Below, piece after piece: positions 46,187 through 55,216 of a stretch of DNA of 64,000 nucleotides. This DNA is from Pseudomonas paralcaligenes. Lineage in GTDB: Bacteria > Pseudomonadota > Gammaproteobacteria > Pseudomonadales > Pseudomonadaceae. Each line of letters opens with the position of its first letter. Position 1 is the first letter of the stretch. The position numbers and the translations under genes are program-made. The stretch covers positions 372,001-436,000 of the forward strand of contig NZ_BPFX01000004.1 of assembly GCF_019655855.1 (NCBI RefSeq). The letters run 5' to 3'. Below the pieces are notes generated by a model that saw only the letters and a program-made list of their open reading frames with translations, made no database searches and was not told the DNA's origin.

Positions 46187-46693
46187 ATGCACAAGCACAT
46201 GGTCCGTATCGGCCTGCTGGCCACCCTCAACATCGCCGCCGCCCACGCCGCCGAGCCGCTGGAACTGGACGGCGTCGGCATCTCGCGGGACGTGCCCTGC
46301 AACAGCCGCGACGTGAACATCACCGGCAACGGCAACCACATCCGGCTGACGGGCGACTGCGGCGCGGTCAGCGTCTACGGCTCGCAGCACCGGGTGACCC
46401 TGGACAGCGCGGAGAACCTCGGCGTCTCCGGCATCGACAACCAGGTGGTCGCCAAGGGCCATGTCGGCGGGCTGGTGGTCGACACCAGCGACAACCGCGT
46501 CGAGGCCACCATCAAGGCCGCCACGCCGCCGGCCCGGGTCCAGGTCGACGGCGCCGAGCAGGTGCTGCAGCTGAAGCTGGAAAGCGCCGTCGAGATGGAG
46601 ATCAACGGCGCGGACCACCAGCTCGACTGGTCCGGCGAGGAGCCGGCGATCTCCACCTCCGGCGTGGGTCACCGCATCGAGCGGCGCTCCTGA
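46187..46693 (+). CDS. DUF3060-family exported protein
   Basis: This 168-residue protein has a signal peptide (HMVRIGLLATLNIAAAHAAE). It then has the DUF3060 beta-strand pattern: repeated G-x-N/H turns in NITGNGNHIRLTGDCGAVSVYGSQHRVTL and INGADHQLDWSG. It is predicted to be periplasmic with a beta-helix-like fold and no known function. AAGGA seven bases ahead supports the start. It converges with the receptor gene at 46697. Confidence 0.85.
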   Translation: MHKHMVRIGLLATLNIAAAHAAEPLELDGVGISRDVPCNSRDVNITGNGNHIRLTGDCGAVSVYGSQHRVTLDSAENLGVSGIDNQVVAKGHVGGLVVDTSDNRVEATIKAATPPARVQVDGAEQVLQLKLESAVEMEINGADHQLDWSGEEPAISTSGVGHRIERRS

Positions 46694-46696
46694 CGG

Positions 46697-49072
46697 TCAG
46701 AAGTCGTACTTCGCCGTCAGCAGGTAGCTGCGCGGCGTGCCGTAGGTATCGGTCGAGCCCCAGTAGAGGTCGTAGCCGATGCCCGAGTAGTAGCTGCGGT
46801 CGAAGACGTTGTTGACGTTCAGCTGCAGGTCGAGCTGCTCGGTGGCGCGGTAGCCGACCAGCAGGTCGACGAGGGCATAGCCACCCTGTTCGAGGCGGTA
46901 GCTGCCATCGGGAATGGTCACGTCGTTGTAGACGCGGCTCTGCCAGTAGGCGCTGCCGCCCACGCGCCACCGCTCCAGTTCGCCGCCGAGGCGGTAGAGG
47001 GTGGTCAGCTTGAACAGGTGCTCGGGCGAATCGCTGTCGAAGCGCTCGCCTTCCAGGGACTCGTCGGCGTCCTGGCGGTAGCGGGCGCGGGTGTAGGTGT
47101 AGCCGGCGCCGATCTGCCAGGCCTCGGTCAGGGCGCCCTGCAGTTCCATGTCCACGCCCTGGCTGCGCACCTTGCCCGAGGCGACGTAGCAGAAGCTGCC
47201 TTCGCAGACCATGCCCACCGAGGTGTCGATGGCCGCGCGGTTCTGCTGGTCGATCTGGAACAGCGCCAGGCTGGCGTTCAGCGCGCCGTCGAAGTACTCG
47301 CCCTTGATGCCGACCTCGTAGTTCTTGCCGACGATCGGCTCGATCAGCTTCAGCGATACATCCTTCTGCGTCTGCGGCTGGAAGATGTCGGTATAGCTGG
47401 CGTACAGCGAGTGGTGCGCGTCCAGGTCGTAGACCAGGCCGGTGTAGCGGGTGACGTTGCGGGTCACCTTGTAGTCGCCCTCGCCGCTGCGGTTGTCGTA
47501 CTCGTACCAGTCCAGGCGACCGCCGAGGATCAGCGTCAGCGGGTCCGCCAGGCTCAGGCGGGTGGTCAGGTAGGCGCCTTCCTGGGTGATGACTTCCTGC
47601 GAGCGGCCGCTGCGGACGAAGTCGGGCTTGGCCGCGCCGAACGGGATCAGGCCGCCGCCCTGGTACTGGTGGGTGGTCTTGTCGTACTCGCGGCGGCTGA
47701 CGCCCGCCACCACCTCGTGGCTGCGCCCGAACAGCTCGACCGGGCCGCCGAGGAACAGGTCGAGGGCGTTCTGGTCCTCGTCGTAGCGCGCCTGGTAGGC
47801 CGAGTGGTACAGATCCAGCGCGGCGTCGCGGCGCACGTAGGTGCCGGAGAACAGGCCGTCCTGCCAGGAACCCGTCGCAGCCAGGCGCAGTTTCCAGTCG
47901 TTGTCGAAGCGGTGCTCCAGATCGCCGAACAGGGTGTTCACTTCCTGCTTCTTGTTCTCCCAGTCGGTGCCGGGGTAGGTGGAGCGGGGCAGGTCCATGT
48001 GGCGGCCGTCGATGCCGATCGGCAGGCCGCCCCAGAACAGGTTGGTCTGGTCCTCCTGGCGGGAGAAGCCGACGGCCAGGGTGGTGCTGTCGCCCAGGTC
48101 GGCCTCGCCGATGGCGTAGATCAGCCCGTGGTCGTGCTGTTCCTCGTCGCGGAAGCTGTGCGCGTCGCGGTAGGAACCCACCACGCGGCCGCGCAGGGTG
48201 CCGCTCGCGTTGAGCGGGCTGGAGGCGTCTATCTCGCCGCGGTAGTCGTCCCAGCGCCCGGCGCCGCCGGTGAGGCTGACCTGGGCCTCGCGGGTCGGGC
48301 GCTTGCGCACCAGGTTGATGGCGGCGGAGGGGTTGCCGCTGCCGGTGACCAGGCCGGTGGCGCCGCGGATCACCTCCACCCGGTCGAACATCGCCAGGTT
48401 GGGCTGCACGCCCACCACCCAGCCCTGGTAGCTGCTCGGCAGGCCGTCGTACATCACGTTGTCGATGTCGAAGCCGCGCGCGCTGAACGACGGTCGGCCG
48501 GGGCCGTCGGCATGGCTGAGGAACAGGCCGGGGGTGTTCTGCACCACGTCGGTGATGCTGGTCATGGCCTGGTCGTCCATGCGCTGGCGGGTCATCACGG
48601 TGACCGCCTGGGGCGTCTCGCGGATCGACAGCGACAGCCGGGTGGCCGTCTGCATGCTGCCGGTGGTGTAGGAGCCGCTGCCCTCGGTGGTGCTGCCGAG
48701 GCCGACGGCGTCGATGCTGGTGGCGCCCAGCTCGACGGCATCGCCCTGGGGCGCCCGGACCAGCACGTAGCGCTTGTCGCCGATCTGCTGCACCTGCAGG
48801 CCGCTGCCCTGGAGCAGCCGGGCGAAGCCCTGCTCCAGCTCGTACTCGCCGCGCAGACCGGCGCTCTGCAGGCCGGCGGCATCCTCGGCGCTGAAGCTGA
48901 TCATCACCCCGCTGGCGGCGGCGAAGCGGCTGATGGCGCTGTCCAGCGGGCCGGCGGAGATGTCGTAGTGCAGCGCCTGGGCCCAGGCGCCGGTGGCAAC
49001 GGTCGCCAGCAGACCGAGGGCGAGTGTGGAGGGAAGCAGGCGGCGGGCGAGGTGCGACGGGCGTGGGGGCAT
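46697..49072 (-). CDS. TonB-dependent siderophore receptor with STN domain (module 2)
   Basis: This 791-residue outer-membrane receptor has a signal peptide (LLPSTLALGLLATVATGAWA). An STN domain (ALHYDISAGPLDSAISRFAAASG), the plug (ETPQAVTVMTRQRMDDQ, VEVIRGATGLVTGSGNPSAAINLVRKRP) and a barrel ending SYLLTAKYDF (terminal Phe) follow. It imports an unidentified ferric siderophore and signals to its FecR. The ATG at 49072 gives a standard signal peptide; the longer frame is not needed. The upstream region carries CGCCGAAAAAATTC and GAGCCGAACC, shared with module 3. Confidence 0.93.
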   Translation of the reverse strand: MPPRPSHLARRLLPSTLALGLLATVATGAWAQALHYDISAGPLDSAISRFAAASGVMISFSAEDAAGLQSAGLRGEYELEQGFARLLQGSGLQVQQIGDKRYVLVRAPQGDAVELGATSIDAVGLGSTTEGSGSYTTGSMQTATRLSLSIRETPQAVTVMTRQRMDDQAMTSITDVVQNTPGLFLSHADGPGRPSFSARGFDIDNVMYDGLPSSYQGWVVGVQPNLAMFDRVEVIRGATGLVTGSGNPSAAINLVRKRPTREAQVSLTGGAGRWDDYRGEIDASSPLNASGTLRGRVVGSYRDAHSFRDEEQHDHGLIYAIGEADLGDSTTLAVGFSRQEDQTNLFWGGLPIGIDGRHMDLPRSTYPGTDWENKKQEVNTLFGDLEHRFDNDWKLRLAATGSWQDGLFSGTYVRRDAALDLYHSAYQARYDEDQNALDLFLGGPVELFGRSHEVVAGVSRREYDKTTHQYQGGGLIPFGAAKPDFVRSGRSQEVITQEGAYLTTRLSLADPLTLILGGRLDWYEYDNRSGEGDYKVTRNVTRYTGLVYDLDAHHSLYASYTDIFQPQTQKDVSLKLIEPIVGKNYEVGIKGEYFDGALNASLALFQIDQQNRAAIDTSVGMVCEGSFCYVASGKVRSQGVDMELQGALTEAWQIGAGYTYTRARYRQDADESLEGERFDSDSPEHLFKLTTLYRLGGELERWRVGGSAYWQSRVYNDVTIPDGSYRLEQGGYALVDLLVGYRATEQLDLQLNVNNVFDRSYYSGIGYDLYWGSTDTYGTPRSYLLTAKYDF

Positions 49073-49118
49073 GCTGTTCGGGGCTCCTGTGGGCGGGGGG
49101 ATTCGAGCGTTCGGGGTG

Positions 49119-49166
49119 GAGCCGAACCAGGCGCGCAAATCTGTAACCCCCGCGCCGAAAAAATTC
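49119..49166 (-). promoter_or_regulatory. Conserved motif pair upstream of the module 2 receptor
   Basis: On the minus strand GAATTTTTTCGGCG (49153-49166) is followed after 24 bases by GGTTCGGCTC (49119-49128). Near-identical elements precede the module 3 receptor and a weaker version precedes module 4. The placement suits an ECF-sigma promoter. Confidence 0.4.
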
Positions 49167-49178
49167 TCGAAGTCCGGC

Positions 49179-50114
49179 TCAGGCGCCCGTGGCCGGCTCC
49201 CGGCGATCCAGGCGTACCCAGTAGCGCGTGCGGCGGTGCACCTGCACCGGCAGGGACGCCTCGAGGTTGGCCAGCACCGCGTCGGTATCGTCGAGGGTGA
49301 AGGCGCCGGACAGGCGCAGGCCGGCGATTTCCCGGTCGCAGCCGAGGTAGCCGTGGCGGTAGCGCGACAGCTCGGCGAGGAAGTCCTCCAGGCGCCAGTC
49401 GACGGCCACCAGCATGCCGCGCGTCCAGGCGCTGGCGTCGGCCGGCGCGGCGTGCAGGGTGCCGACCGCGTCGGCGGCGAAGCTCAGCCGCTGGCCCGCC
49501 GCCACCGGCACGGGCGGCAGGGCGGCCCGCAGCGGGCGCACCTCGACCCGCGCCGTCTCCACCGTGACGCGGCTGAGGCCGTCGCTGCGCCGCACCACGA
49601 AACGGCCGTCCCGAGCGAAGATCCGGCCTTCCCCGGTCTGCACGCCGAGCGGGCGGCTGTCGCGGCCGATCTCCACCAGGATCTCGCCCCGGCCCAGCCG
49701 GATCAGCCGCTGGTCCGCGTCGAAACGCACGTCCACCCGGGTGTCGGTATCCAGGTGCAGATGGCTGCCATCGGCCAGGGTGACGCGGCGGCGCTCGCCG
49801 ACCCGGGTGGCGTAGTCGGCGCTCCAGGGTGACGCCCGGTAGCCCTGCCAGCCGACCACACCGACGCCGAACAGCAGCGCCAGGGTCTTGATCGCGGCGC
49901 GCCGGTCGCGGCGGGCGCTCTCCAGGGTGCGCGACGTCACCCCGCGCGGCGCCTGCTCGAAGCGGCGTTCGAGCTGCTCGATCCGCGCCCAGGCCTGGGC
50001 GTGCCTCGGGTCGGCCTCCAGCCAGCGGCGCCAGTGCGCGCGCTGCAGCTCGGTGACGGCGCTGTCGTTGAGGCGCACGTACCAGGCGACGGCCTCGTTG
50101 AGGACGGTCTTCAC
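49179..50114 (-). CDS. FecR-type anti-sigma/sigma regulator (module 2)
   Basis: This 311-residue protein has an N-terminal DUF4880 sigma-binding segment (EAVAWYVRLNDSAVTELQRAHWRRWLEADPRHAQAWARIE) and one membrane helix (IKTLALLFGVGVVGWQGY). A FecR domain (TRVGERRRVTLADGSHLHLDTDT) and a C-terminal STN-like region ending RTRYWVRLDRRE follow. It spans the inner membrane and relays receptor occupancy to the adjacent sigma factor. The start overlaps the sigma stop by 4 bases (ATGA). All motifs are intact, in contrast to module 1. Confidence 0.93.
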   Translation of the reverse strand: MKTVLNEAVAWYVRLNDSAVTELQRAHWRRWLEADPRHAQAWARIEQLERRFEQAPRGVTSRTLESARRDRRAAIKTLALLFGVGVVGWQGYRASPWSADYATRVGERRRVTLADGSHLHLDTDTRVDVRFDADQRLIRLGRGEILVEIGRDSRPLGVQTGEGRIFARDGRFVVRRSDGLSRVTVETARVEVRPLRAALPPVPVAAGQRLSFAADAVGTLHAAPADASAWTRGMLVAVDWRLEDFLAELSRYRHGYLGCDREIAGLRLSGAFTLDDTDAVLANLEASLPVQVHRRTRYWVRLDRREPATGA

Positions 50115-50626
50115 ACGCCTTCCAGCAGCAGGCAGTGCATCAGCGCCCGGGCCAGGTGCTTGCGCACCGTGGTGACAGAGACGCCGGTCCGCTCGGCGGC
50201 CTTCTCGTAGCTCAGGCCGTCGAGCTGCACGGCGAGGAAGATGGCGCGGGTGCGCGCGCCCAGGCCGTCGAGCAGGCGGTCGATGGCCAGCAGGCTGTCG
50301 AGGATTTCCGCGCGCACCTCGGCGGACGGCGCATGGCGCTCCGGCTGCGTAGCCAGCACTTCCAGGTAGGCCTGCTCCAGCGAGCGGCGACGGTACAGGT
50401 CGATGACCAGGCCCCGGGCCACGGTCGCCAGGTAGTGGCGCGGCTCGCGCAGGCCCTCGGCGCTACGCGCCAGCAGCACGCGGACGAAAGTGTCCTGGGC
50501 CAGGTCGGCGGCATCGGCGGAATTGTTCAGGCGCTGGCGCAACCAGCCACGCAGCCAGCCGTTGTGCTCGCGGTAGAGCGCGTCCAGCCCTTCGTGCGAT
50601 GACGTATCGGCAAGCGCCATGGACAT
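50111..50626 (-). CDS. ECF sigma factor, FecI-type (module 2)
   Basis: This 171-residue protein has sigma region 2 (LYREHNGWLRGWLRQRLNNSADAADLAQDTFVRVLLARS, RRRSLEQAYLEVL) and region 4 (LDGLGARTRAIFLAVQLDGLSYEKAAERTGVSVTTVRKHLARAL). It probably transcribes its own receptor gene. The upstream Fur-like box (50651-50679) implies repression under iron sufficiency. GGGGGAAG precedes the ATG at 50626; 50620 is an alternative. It is closely related to the module 3 sigma. Confidence 0.93.
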   Translation of the reverse strand: MSMALADTSSHEGLDALYREHNGWLRGWLRQRLNNSADAADLAQDTFVRVLLARSAEGLREPRHYLATVARGLVIDLYRRRSLEQAYLEVLATQPERHAPSAEVRAEILDSLLAIDRLLDGLGARTRAIFLAVQLDGLSYEKAAERTGVSVTTVRKHLARALMHCLLLEGV

Positions 50627-50650
50627 TCCGCTTCCCCCAGAAACCGATGC

Positions 50651-50679
50651 AAATAAGAATTTGTCGCAATTCTAATGAG
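50651..50679. promoter_or_regulatory. Fur-box-like element upstream of fecI module 2
   Basis: The core AAGAATTTGTCGCAATTCTA lies 25-53 bases ahead of the start. The same core, AAGAATT-NN-TCGCAATT, recurs upstream of modules 3 and 4. Confidence 0.65.
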
Positions 50680-50781
50680 CGGCGGCGGGATTGGGAATGG
50701 GGAACGCCCACGCCAGTGAAACCGGGGTGGGCGGTGGAGGGGGTCTGGTGCGCGTACACGCCGCCCCCTTCGCGAATCACA

Positions 50782-53220
50782 TCAGAAGCTGTACTTGGCC
50801 GACAGGACGAAGTTGCGAGGTTCGCCATAAACGTCGTACGGGCTCCAGGTGCTATTGCTCGCAATCCCCTGGTAGTACTTCTTGTCGAAGAGGTTGTTGA
50901 CGTTCAAGCGGGTATCGAGGTGTTCGCTGACCTTGAAGCCCGCCATCAGCCCCACCAGCAGATAGGCGTCCTGCTCGATATGGTAGGCGCCGAAGGTGGA
51001 GTTCGAGCCCTTGTTGAAGATGCTGCTCTGGCCGTACAGATTGGCCCCCACGCGCCAGCGGCTCAGCTCGCCCGGCAAGGTGTAGACGGTGTTGAGCTTG
51101 AACAGATGGCGTGGCAGATCGGTGTCGAACAGCCGGCCTTCCTTCGCCTTGTTGGCATCCTTGCGGTACTTGGTCTGGGAGAAGGTGTAGCCCGCGCCGA
51201 CCTGCCAGTCGGGAGTGATGGCACCCATCAGTTCCAGATCGATGCCTTGGGCGCGCACCTTGCCCGAAGCGCCGTAGCAGGTGAAGTCGACGCAGCCGGT
51301 CTGGTCGTCCAGCTCGGCGGCGCGGTTCTGCTGGTCGATCTGGAAGAGTGCAGCGCTGGCGTTCAAGGCGCCGCCGAAGTATTCGCCTTTTATGCCCAGT
51401 TCGTAGTTCTTGCCCTCGATCGGGCGGATGATCTGGCGATCCCGGCCGGTCTCGCTCTGCGGCATGAAGATGTCGGTGTAACTGGCGTATACCGAGTGCC
51501 GCTCATCGAGGTCGTAGATCGCCCCGGCATAGCGGGTGACATTGCGGGTCACCTTGTAGTCACTGTCGGTGTAATAGCCGTCGCTGATGGCGTTGTAGAC
51601 GGACGTGTTGTCGTACCAGTCGAGTCGCGCGCCGAGGATGATCTTCAGCCTGTCGACGACGCTCAGGCGTGTGGTCAGATAGGCACCTTCCTGCTCGACG
51701 TGCTCGCTGAGGCTGTAGCTGTCGGGAACATCGGGCTTGGGCAGGCCGCTGGGGTCGAAATCGAAGATGTCGGCGACCGGAATGAAGAGGGTGCTGCCGT
51801 TGGCCGCAGTCTCCACCTCGCGCTTGCTGGCGCCAAGCACCAGCTCGTGAGTACGGTCGAACAGGCTGAAGGGGCCGCTGGCGTAGATGTCGTAGGTGGA
51901 CTGGTCATAGTCTCGGCGCTGGTTGAACACACGCTGCTGATAGGTCGCGTAGTGCTCAAGCACGGCACCGGTCATCTTGAAGTCGGACCAACTCTTCGAC
52001 GCGCCCAGGTGCAGGCGCCAATCATTGGCGAAACGCTGGTCCAGCTCGGCGAACGCCGTGGTGTTGTAGACATCCTGATAGCTCCAGTCGTAGCCCACCG
52101 TCTTGGCACGCGAGAAGCCCACATGGCTGCCATCCGGATTGACCGGCAATCCACCCCAGTTGATGTTGTTCTTGTCGTCCTGGTTGGAGGCCCCGAGCGT
52201 CAGGGTCGTATCGTCGGTGAGGTCGATTTCGGTGATGCCGTAGAACAGATCGCGGCTGCGCCCGGCATAGTCCTGAAAGCTGTCCTTGTCGCTGTAGGCC
52301 CCGACGAAGCGTCCGCGCACGCGGTCGCTTGCGCCGAGCGGGCCACTCAGGTCGAGTTCACCCCGGTAGTTGTCCCAACTGCCCACGGAGCCCGTGAGGC
52401 TGCCCTGGAAGGCCTGAGTCGGGCGCTTGCGAATCATGTTGATCGCGGCAGACGGGTTGCCGGCTCCCTGCATCAGACCGGTGGCACCTCGCACCACCTC
52501 GACCCGGTCATAGGGCGCCATGTCGGCGGCAGCCACCCAGTCGGCGTGGTAGGTGGTGGGCAGTCCATCGAACATGAGGTTGCCGATGGGGAAGCCACGG
52601 GAAAAGTATTCGCTGTTCGCCGGTCGTGCTGCAGCCATCCGCAAACCTGGGGTGGCCTGGACCACATCGTCCAGGCTTCTCATGGACTGGTCGTCCATGC
52701 GCTGACGAGTAATCACGGTCACCGACTGCGGCGTCTCGCGCAGCGACAGGTTCAGCTTGGTCGCGGTGCTGGTCGAGCCCGTGGTGTAGCTGCCGGTTCC
52801 CTCGGTGGTGCTGCCCAGGCCGCCGGCACTGATACTGGTCGCCCCCAGCTCCAGCGCATCGCCGCTGTCGACTCTCTTTTCCAGCACATAGCTGCCGCCG
52901 GCATCGATCGCACGCAGACCGCTGCCCTCCAGCAGCCTGGCGAAGCCGGCGTCGACCGAGTAGGCGCCGCGCAGTCCATCGGAGCGGCGGCCGCCGGTCT
53001 GCGCCGCGTCGAACGACAGCGCCACTCCCGCCGCGCTGGCGAAGCGGCCGAGCACTTCGGCGAGCGGGCCGGCGGCGATGTCGTACTGGCGGACGTCCTC
53101 GACCGCGGCCGGGGACACCGGCTCGGCGGCCTGCAGCGTCGCTGCGGTCAGCGCGCCGACGCCGAGCAGCGCGGCCTGCAGGTGCCGCGCCAGGCGGTGA
53201 CGGTTGAATGGATGCGACAT
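50782..53220 (-). CDS. TonB-dependent siderophore receptor with STN domain (module 3)
   Basis: This 812-residue receptor has a signal peptide (LQAALLGVGALTAATLQAAE). An STN domain (RQYDIAAGPLAEVLGRFASAAG), the plug (RETPQSVTVITRQRMDDQ, VEVVRGATGLMQGAGNPSAAINMIRKRP) and a barrel ending NFVLSAKYSF follow. The module 2 receptor is its closest relative in the window, sharing ELGATSI, GLGSTTEG and SYTTGS linkers. GGGGGGAAACACC precedes the ATG at 53220. It probably takes up a hydroxamate-type or other ferric siderophore. Confidence 0.93.
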   Translation of the reverse strand: MSHPFNRHRLARHLQAALLGVGALTAATLQAAEPVSPAAVEDVRQYDIAAGPLAEVLGRFASAAGVALSFDAAQTGGRRSDGLRGAYSVDAGFARLLEGSGLRAIDAGGSYVLEKRVDSGDALELGATSISAGGLGSTTEGTGSYTTGSTSTATKLNLSLRETPQSVTVITRQRMDDQSMRSLDDVVQATPGLRMAAARPANSEYFSRGFPIGNLMFDGLPTTYHADWVAAADMAPYDRVEVVRGATGLMQGAGNPSAAINMIRKRPTQAFQGSLTGSVGSWDNYRGELDLSGPLGASDRVRGRFVGAYSDKDSFQDYAGRSRDLFYGITEIDLTDDTTLTLGASNQDDKNNINWGGLPVNPDGSHVGFSRAKTVGYDWSYQDVYNTTAFAELDQRFANDWRLHLGASKSWSDFKMTGAVLEHYATYQQRVFNQRRDYDQSTYDIYASGPFSLFDRTHELVLGASKREVETAANGSTLFIPVADIFDFDPSGLPKPDVPDSYSLSEHVEQEGAYLTTRLSVVDRLKIILGARLDWYDNTSVYNAISDGYYTDSDYKVTRNVTRYAGAIYDLDERHSVYASYTDIFMPQSETGRDRQIIRPIEGKNYELGIKGEYFGGALNASAALFQIDQQNRAAELDDQTGCVDFTCYGASGKVRAQGIDLELMGAITPDWQVGAGYTFSQTKYRKDANKAKEGRLFDTDLPRHLFKLNTVYTLPGELSRWRVGANLYGQSSIFNKGSNSTFGAYHIEQDAYLLVGLMAGFKVSEHLDTRLNVNNLFDKKYYQGIASNSTWSPYDVYGEPRNFVLSAKYSF

Positions 53221-53269
53221 GGTGTTTCCCCCCTTGTGTGGGTGGCCAAGCGGGCCACTGATGCAGCGA

Positions 53270-53314
53270 GAGCCGAACCAGGGGTAGTGAAAGTGCAAAG
53301 CGCCGGAAAATTTT
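53270..53314 (-). promoter_or_regulatory. Conserved motif pair upstream of the module 3 receptor
   Basis: On the minus strand AAAATTTTCCGGCG (53301-53314) is followed after 21 bases by GGTTCGGCTC (53270-53279), mirroring module 2. It is a candidate promoter for the receptor, read by its cognate ECF sigma. Confidence 0.4.
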
Positions 53315-53419
53315 TTGCGTGTTCGCATCATGGCAACACGGATCATTCCGTGGGGTGCGCCATGTGCACCGGCTTCTTCAGACCGGCACGGCACGTGCAA
53401 CCTTGGCGGCCCTGGCCCT

Positions 53420-54385
53420 CTAGGTCGTGCGCGGAACCACCGTCACCCAGTAGCGCGTGCGGCGGATCACCCGCACGGGGAAGCCCTTCTCCAGCGCGTC
53501 CAGCGCGCGCTCCGTGTCATCCAGCGGGAAGGCGCCGGACACCTTGATGCCGGCGATGCGCGGATCGCAGCGCAGCCAGCCGCTGCGGTAGCGCGCCAGT
53601 TCGTCGATCAGCTCGCCCAGCGGCCGGTCGATGGCGATCAGGCTGCCCTGCTGCCAGGCGGCCACGGAGGCATCGTTGGCCTGTGGCGGCTGCGCGCCGT
53701 CGCGGGTGAAGCGCGTGCGCTGGCCGGCCTCCAGCCGCAGGGGCGCGGCCATGCCGGGCGCCTCGACCTCGACGGCCTTCTCCAGCACCGCCACCTCGCT
53801 GCCGTGATCGTCGACCCGCACCGTGAAGCGAGTGCCCAGGGCCCGCACGCGGCCGTGCGCGGTGGCCACGCTGAACGGGCGACCGAGGGGGGCGGGCGCG
53901 GTTTCCACCAGCACTTCGCCGCCACGCAGCAGCAGCAGGCGCTGGCGTTCGTCGAAGCGGGCGTCCACGGCGCTGTCGGTGTCGAGCAGCAGCTGGCTGC
54001 CATCGGCCAGGGTGAAGCGCTGGCGCTCGCCCACCGAGGTGCGGAAGTCTGCGGTCAGGCGCCGGCCCGCATCGCTGCGCCAGCCCAGGGCGGCGACACC
54101 GCTGGCCGATACCAGCAGCGCCGCGCCCAGCAGCACGCGGCGGCGGGAATGGCCAGCGGCGGTCAGGGTGCTGGCGGCCAGCCGGCCGGGTACCTGGCCC
54201 ATCTGCTGGCGCACCGACTCGATGCGCTGCCAGGCGTCGCGGTGTGCGGGGTCGGCCTCCAGCCAGCGCTGCCAGGCGAGGCGCTCCCGCTCGCCGGCGG
54301 TTTCCGCGGCCAACCGCGCATACCACTGCGCCGCCGCCCGGATCGCCTCGCGCTCGGCCGCGCCGAGCTGCCGCGCATCGCTCAT
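53420..54385 (-). CDS. FecR-type anti-sigma/sigma regulator (module 3)
   Basis: This 321-residue protein has a DUF4880-type N-terminus (AAAQWYARLAAETAGERERLAWQRWLEADPAHRDAWQRIE) and a membrane helix (RRVLLGAALLVSASGVAALGW). A FecR domain (TSVGERQRFTLADGSQLLLDTDS) and a C-terminal end RTRYWVTVVPRTT follow. The start at 54385 overlaps the sigma gene stop by 4 bases. It holds the module 3 sigma and relays the receptor signal across the inner membrane. Confidence 0.93.
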   Translation of the reverse strand: MSDARQLGAAEREAIRAAAQWYARLAAETAGERERLAWQRWLEADPAHRDAWQRIESVRQQMGQVPGRLAASTLTAAGHSRRRVLLGAALLVSASGVAALGWRSDAGRRLTADFRTSVGERQRFTLADGSQLLLDTDSAVDARFDERQRLLLLRGGEVLVETAPAPLGRPFSVATAHGRVRALGTRFTVRVDDHGSEVAVLEKAVEVEAPGMAAPLRLEAGQRTRFTRDGAQPPQANDASVAAWQQGSLIAIDRPLGELIDELARYRSGWLRCDPRIAGIKVSGAFPLDDTERALDALEKGFPVRVIRRTRYWVTVVPRTT

Positions 54386-54903
54386 GACAGGCCGGCCAGC
54401 ACCAGGCAGCAGTGCTCCATCGCCCTGGCCATGTGGTTGTTCACCGTGCGCAGGGAGATGCCCAGGCGCTCGGCGATCTGCGCGTAGGTCAGCCCCTCGC
54501 ACTGGGAGAGGACGAAGGTCTGCCGGACCTTCGCGCCCAGCCCGTCGAGGAGGCGGTCGATCTCCAGCAGGGCCTCGAACAGGATCGCCTGTTCCTCCAG
54601 CGACGGATGCACCGCCTCCGGCAGGCTGGCCAGGGCGTCGCGATAGGCCTGCTCCAGCGAGCGGCGACGATACAAGTCGATCACCAAGCCGCGGGCGATG
54701 GTCGTCAGGTAGTGCCTCGGCTCGCGCAGGCCGCCGGCGGTGCGTGCCAGCAGCACGCGGACGAAGGTGTCCTGGGCCAGGTCGGCGGCATCGGCGGAAT
54801 TGTTCAGGCGCTGGCGCAACCAGCCAGTGAGCCAGCCGTGATGCTCGCGGTAGAGCGTATCCAGTTGGGCATGGCGGGCCGCGTCGGGGAGCAGCGTGGA
54901 CAT
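54382..54903 (-). CDS. ECF sigma factor, FecI-type (module 3)
   Basis: This 173-residue protein has region 2 (LYREHHGWLTGWLRQRLNNSADAADLAQDTFVRVLLART, RRRSLEQAYRDAL) and region 4 (LGAKVRQTFVLSQCEGLTYAQIAERLGISLRTVNNHMARAM). The ADAADLAQDTFVRVLLAR block is identical to module 2, showing common descent by duplication. The Fur-like box at 54925-54949 lies just upstream. It probably transcribes the receptor at 50782-53220. Confidence 0.93.
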   Translation of the reverse strand: MSTLLPDAARHAQLDTLYREHHGWLTGWLRQRLNNSADAADLAQDTFVRVLLARTAGGLREPRHYLTTIARGLVIDLYRRRSLEQAYRDALASLPEAVHPSLEEQAILFEALLEIDRLLDGLGAKVRQTFVLSQCEGLTYAQIAERLGISLRTVNNHMARAMEHCCLVLAGLS

Positions 54904-54924
54904 CCCGATTCCTGTAGAGGTTGC

Positions 54925-54949
54925 GAATAAGAATTCATCGCAATTCTAC
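54925..54949. promoter_or_regulatory. Fur-box-like element upstream of fecI module 3
   Basis: The core AAGAATTCATCGCAATTCTA lies about 22 bases ahead of the sigma start. It matches the module 2 and 4 elements at nearly every position. Confidence 0.65.
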
Positions 54950-55014
54950 GGGGGAGAATGGGCGGTTGGGAATGGGCAAGGTGGGCAGGCAGGGGTGGAA
55001 AGCGTTTTGACGAT

Positions 55015-55070
55015 CCCCACGCTCTGTGCCCATCGAGGCGTAGGTAGAACAATGAGCACAGAGCGTGGGG
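55015..55070. repeat. Inverted repeat with 15-bp perfect arms
   Basis: CCCCACGCTCTGTGC (55015-55029) and GCACAGAGCGTGGGG (55056-55070) enclose 26 bases. The CCCCACGCTCTG core resembles a common Pseudomonas intergenic palindrome. It lies between module 3 sigma and the module 4 receptor end; nothing else is seen in 54950-55216. Confidence 0.75.
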
Positions 55071-55216
55071 ACGATCGAAGCAACAAGCTGCACCGGAACG
55101 AGTGGCCTGCTGGACAAACGATGTTTATCCAGCGGTTGTTACGGTGCTTTGGGGTATCGCGCATCCTGTTGGTGGAAAACGCTTCGCAGCACTCACCTGC
55201 TTGTTAGACGAACAGG

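Noticed and set aside
50599..53547. 982-codon plus-strand open frame opposite receptor module 3
   Set aside because: This is an antisense shadow of a GC-rich gene; the receptor on the other strand has signal, STN, plug and barrel features.
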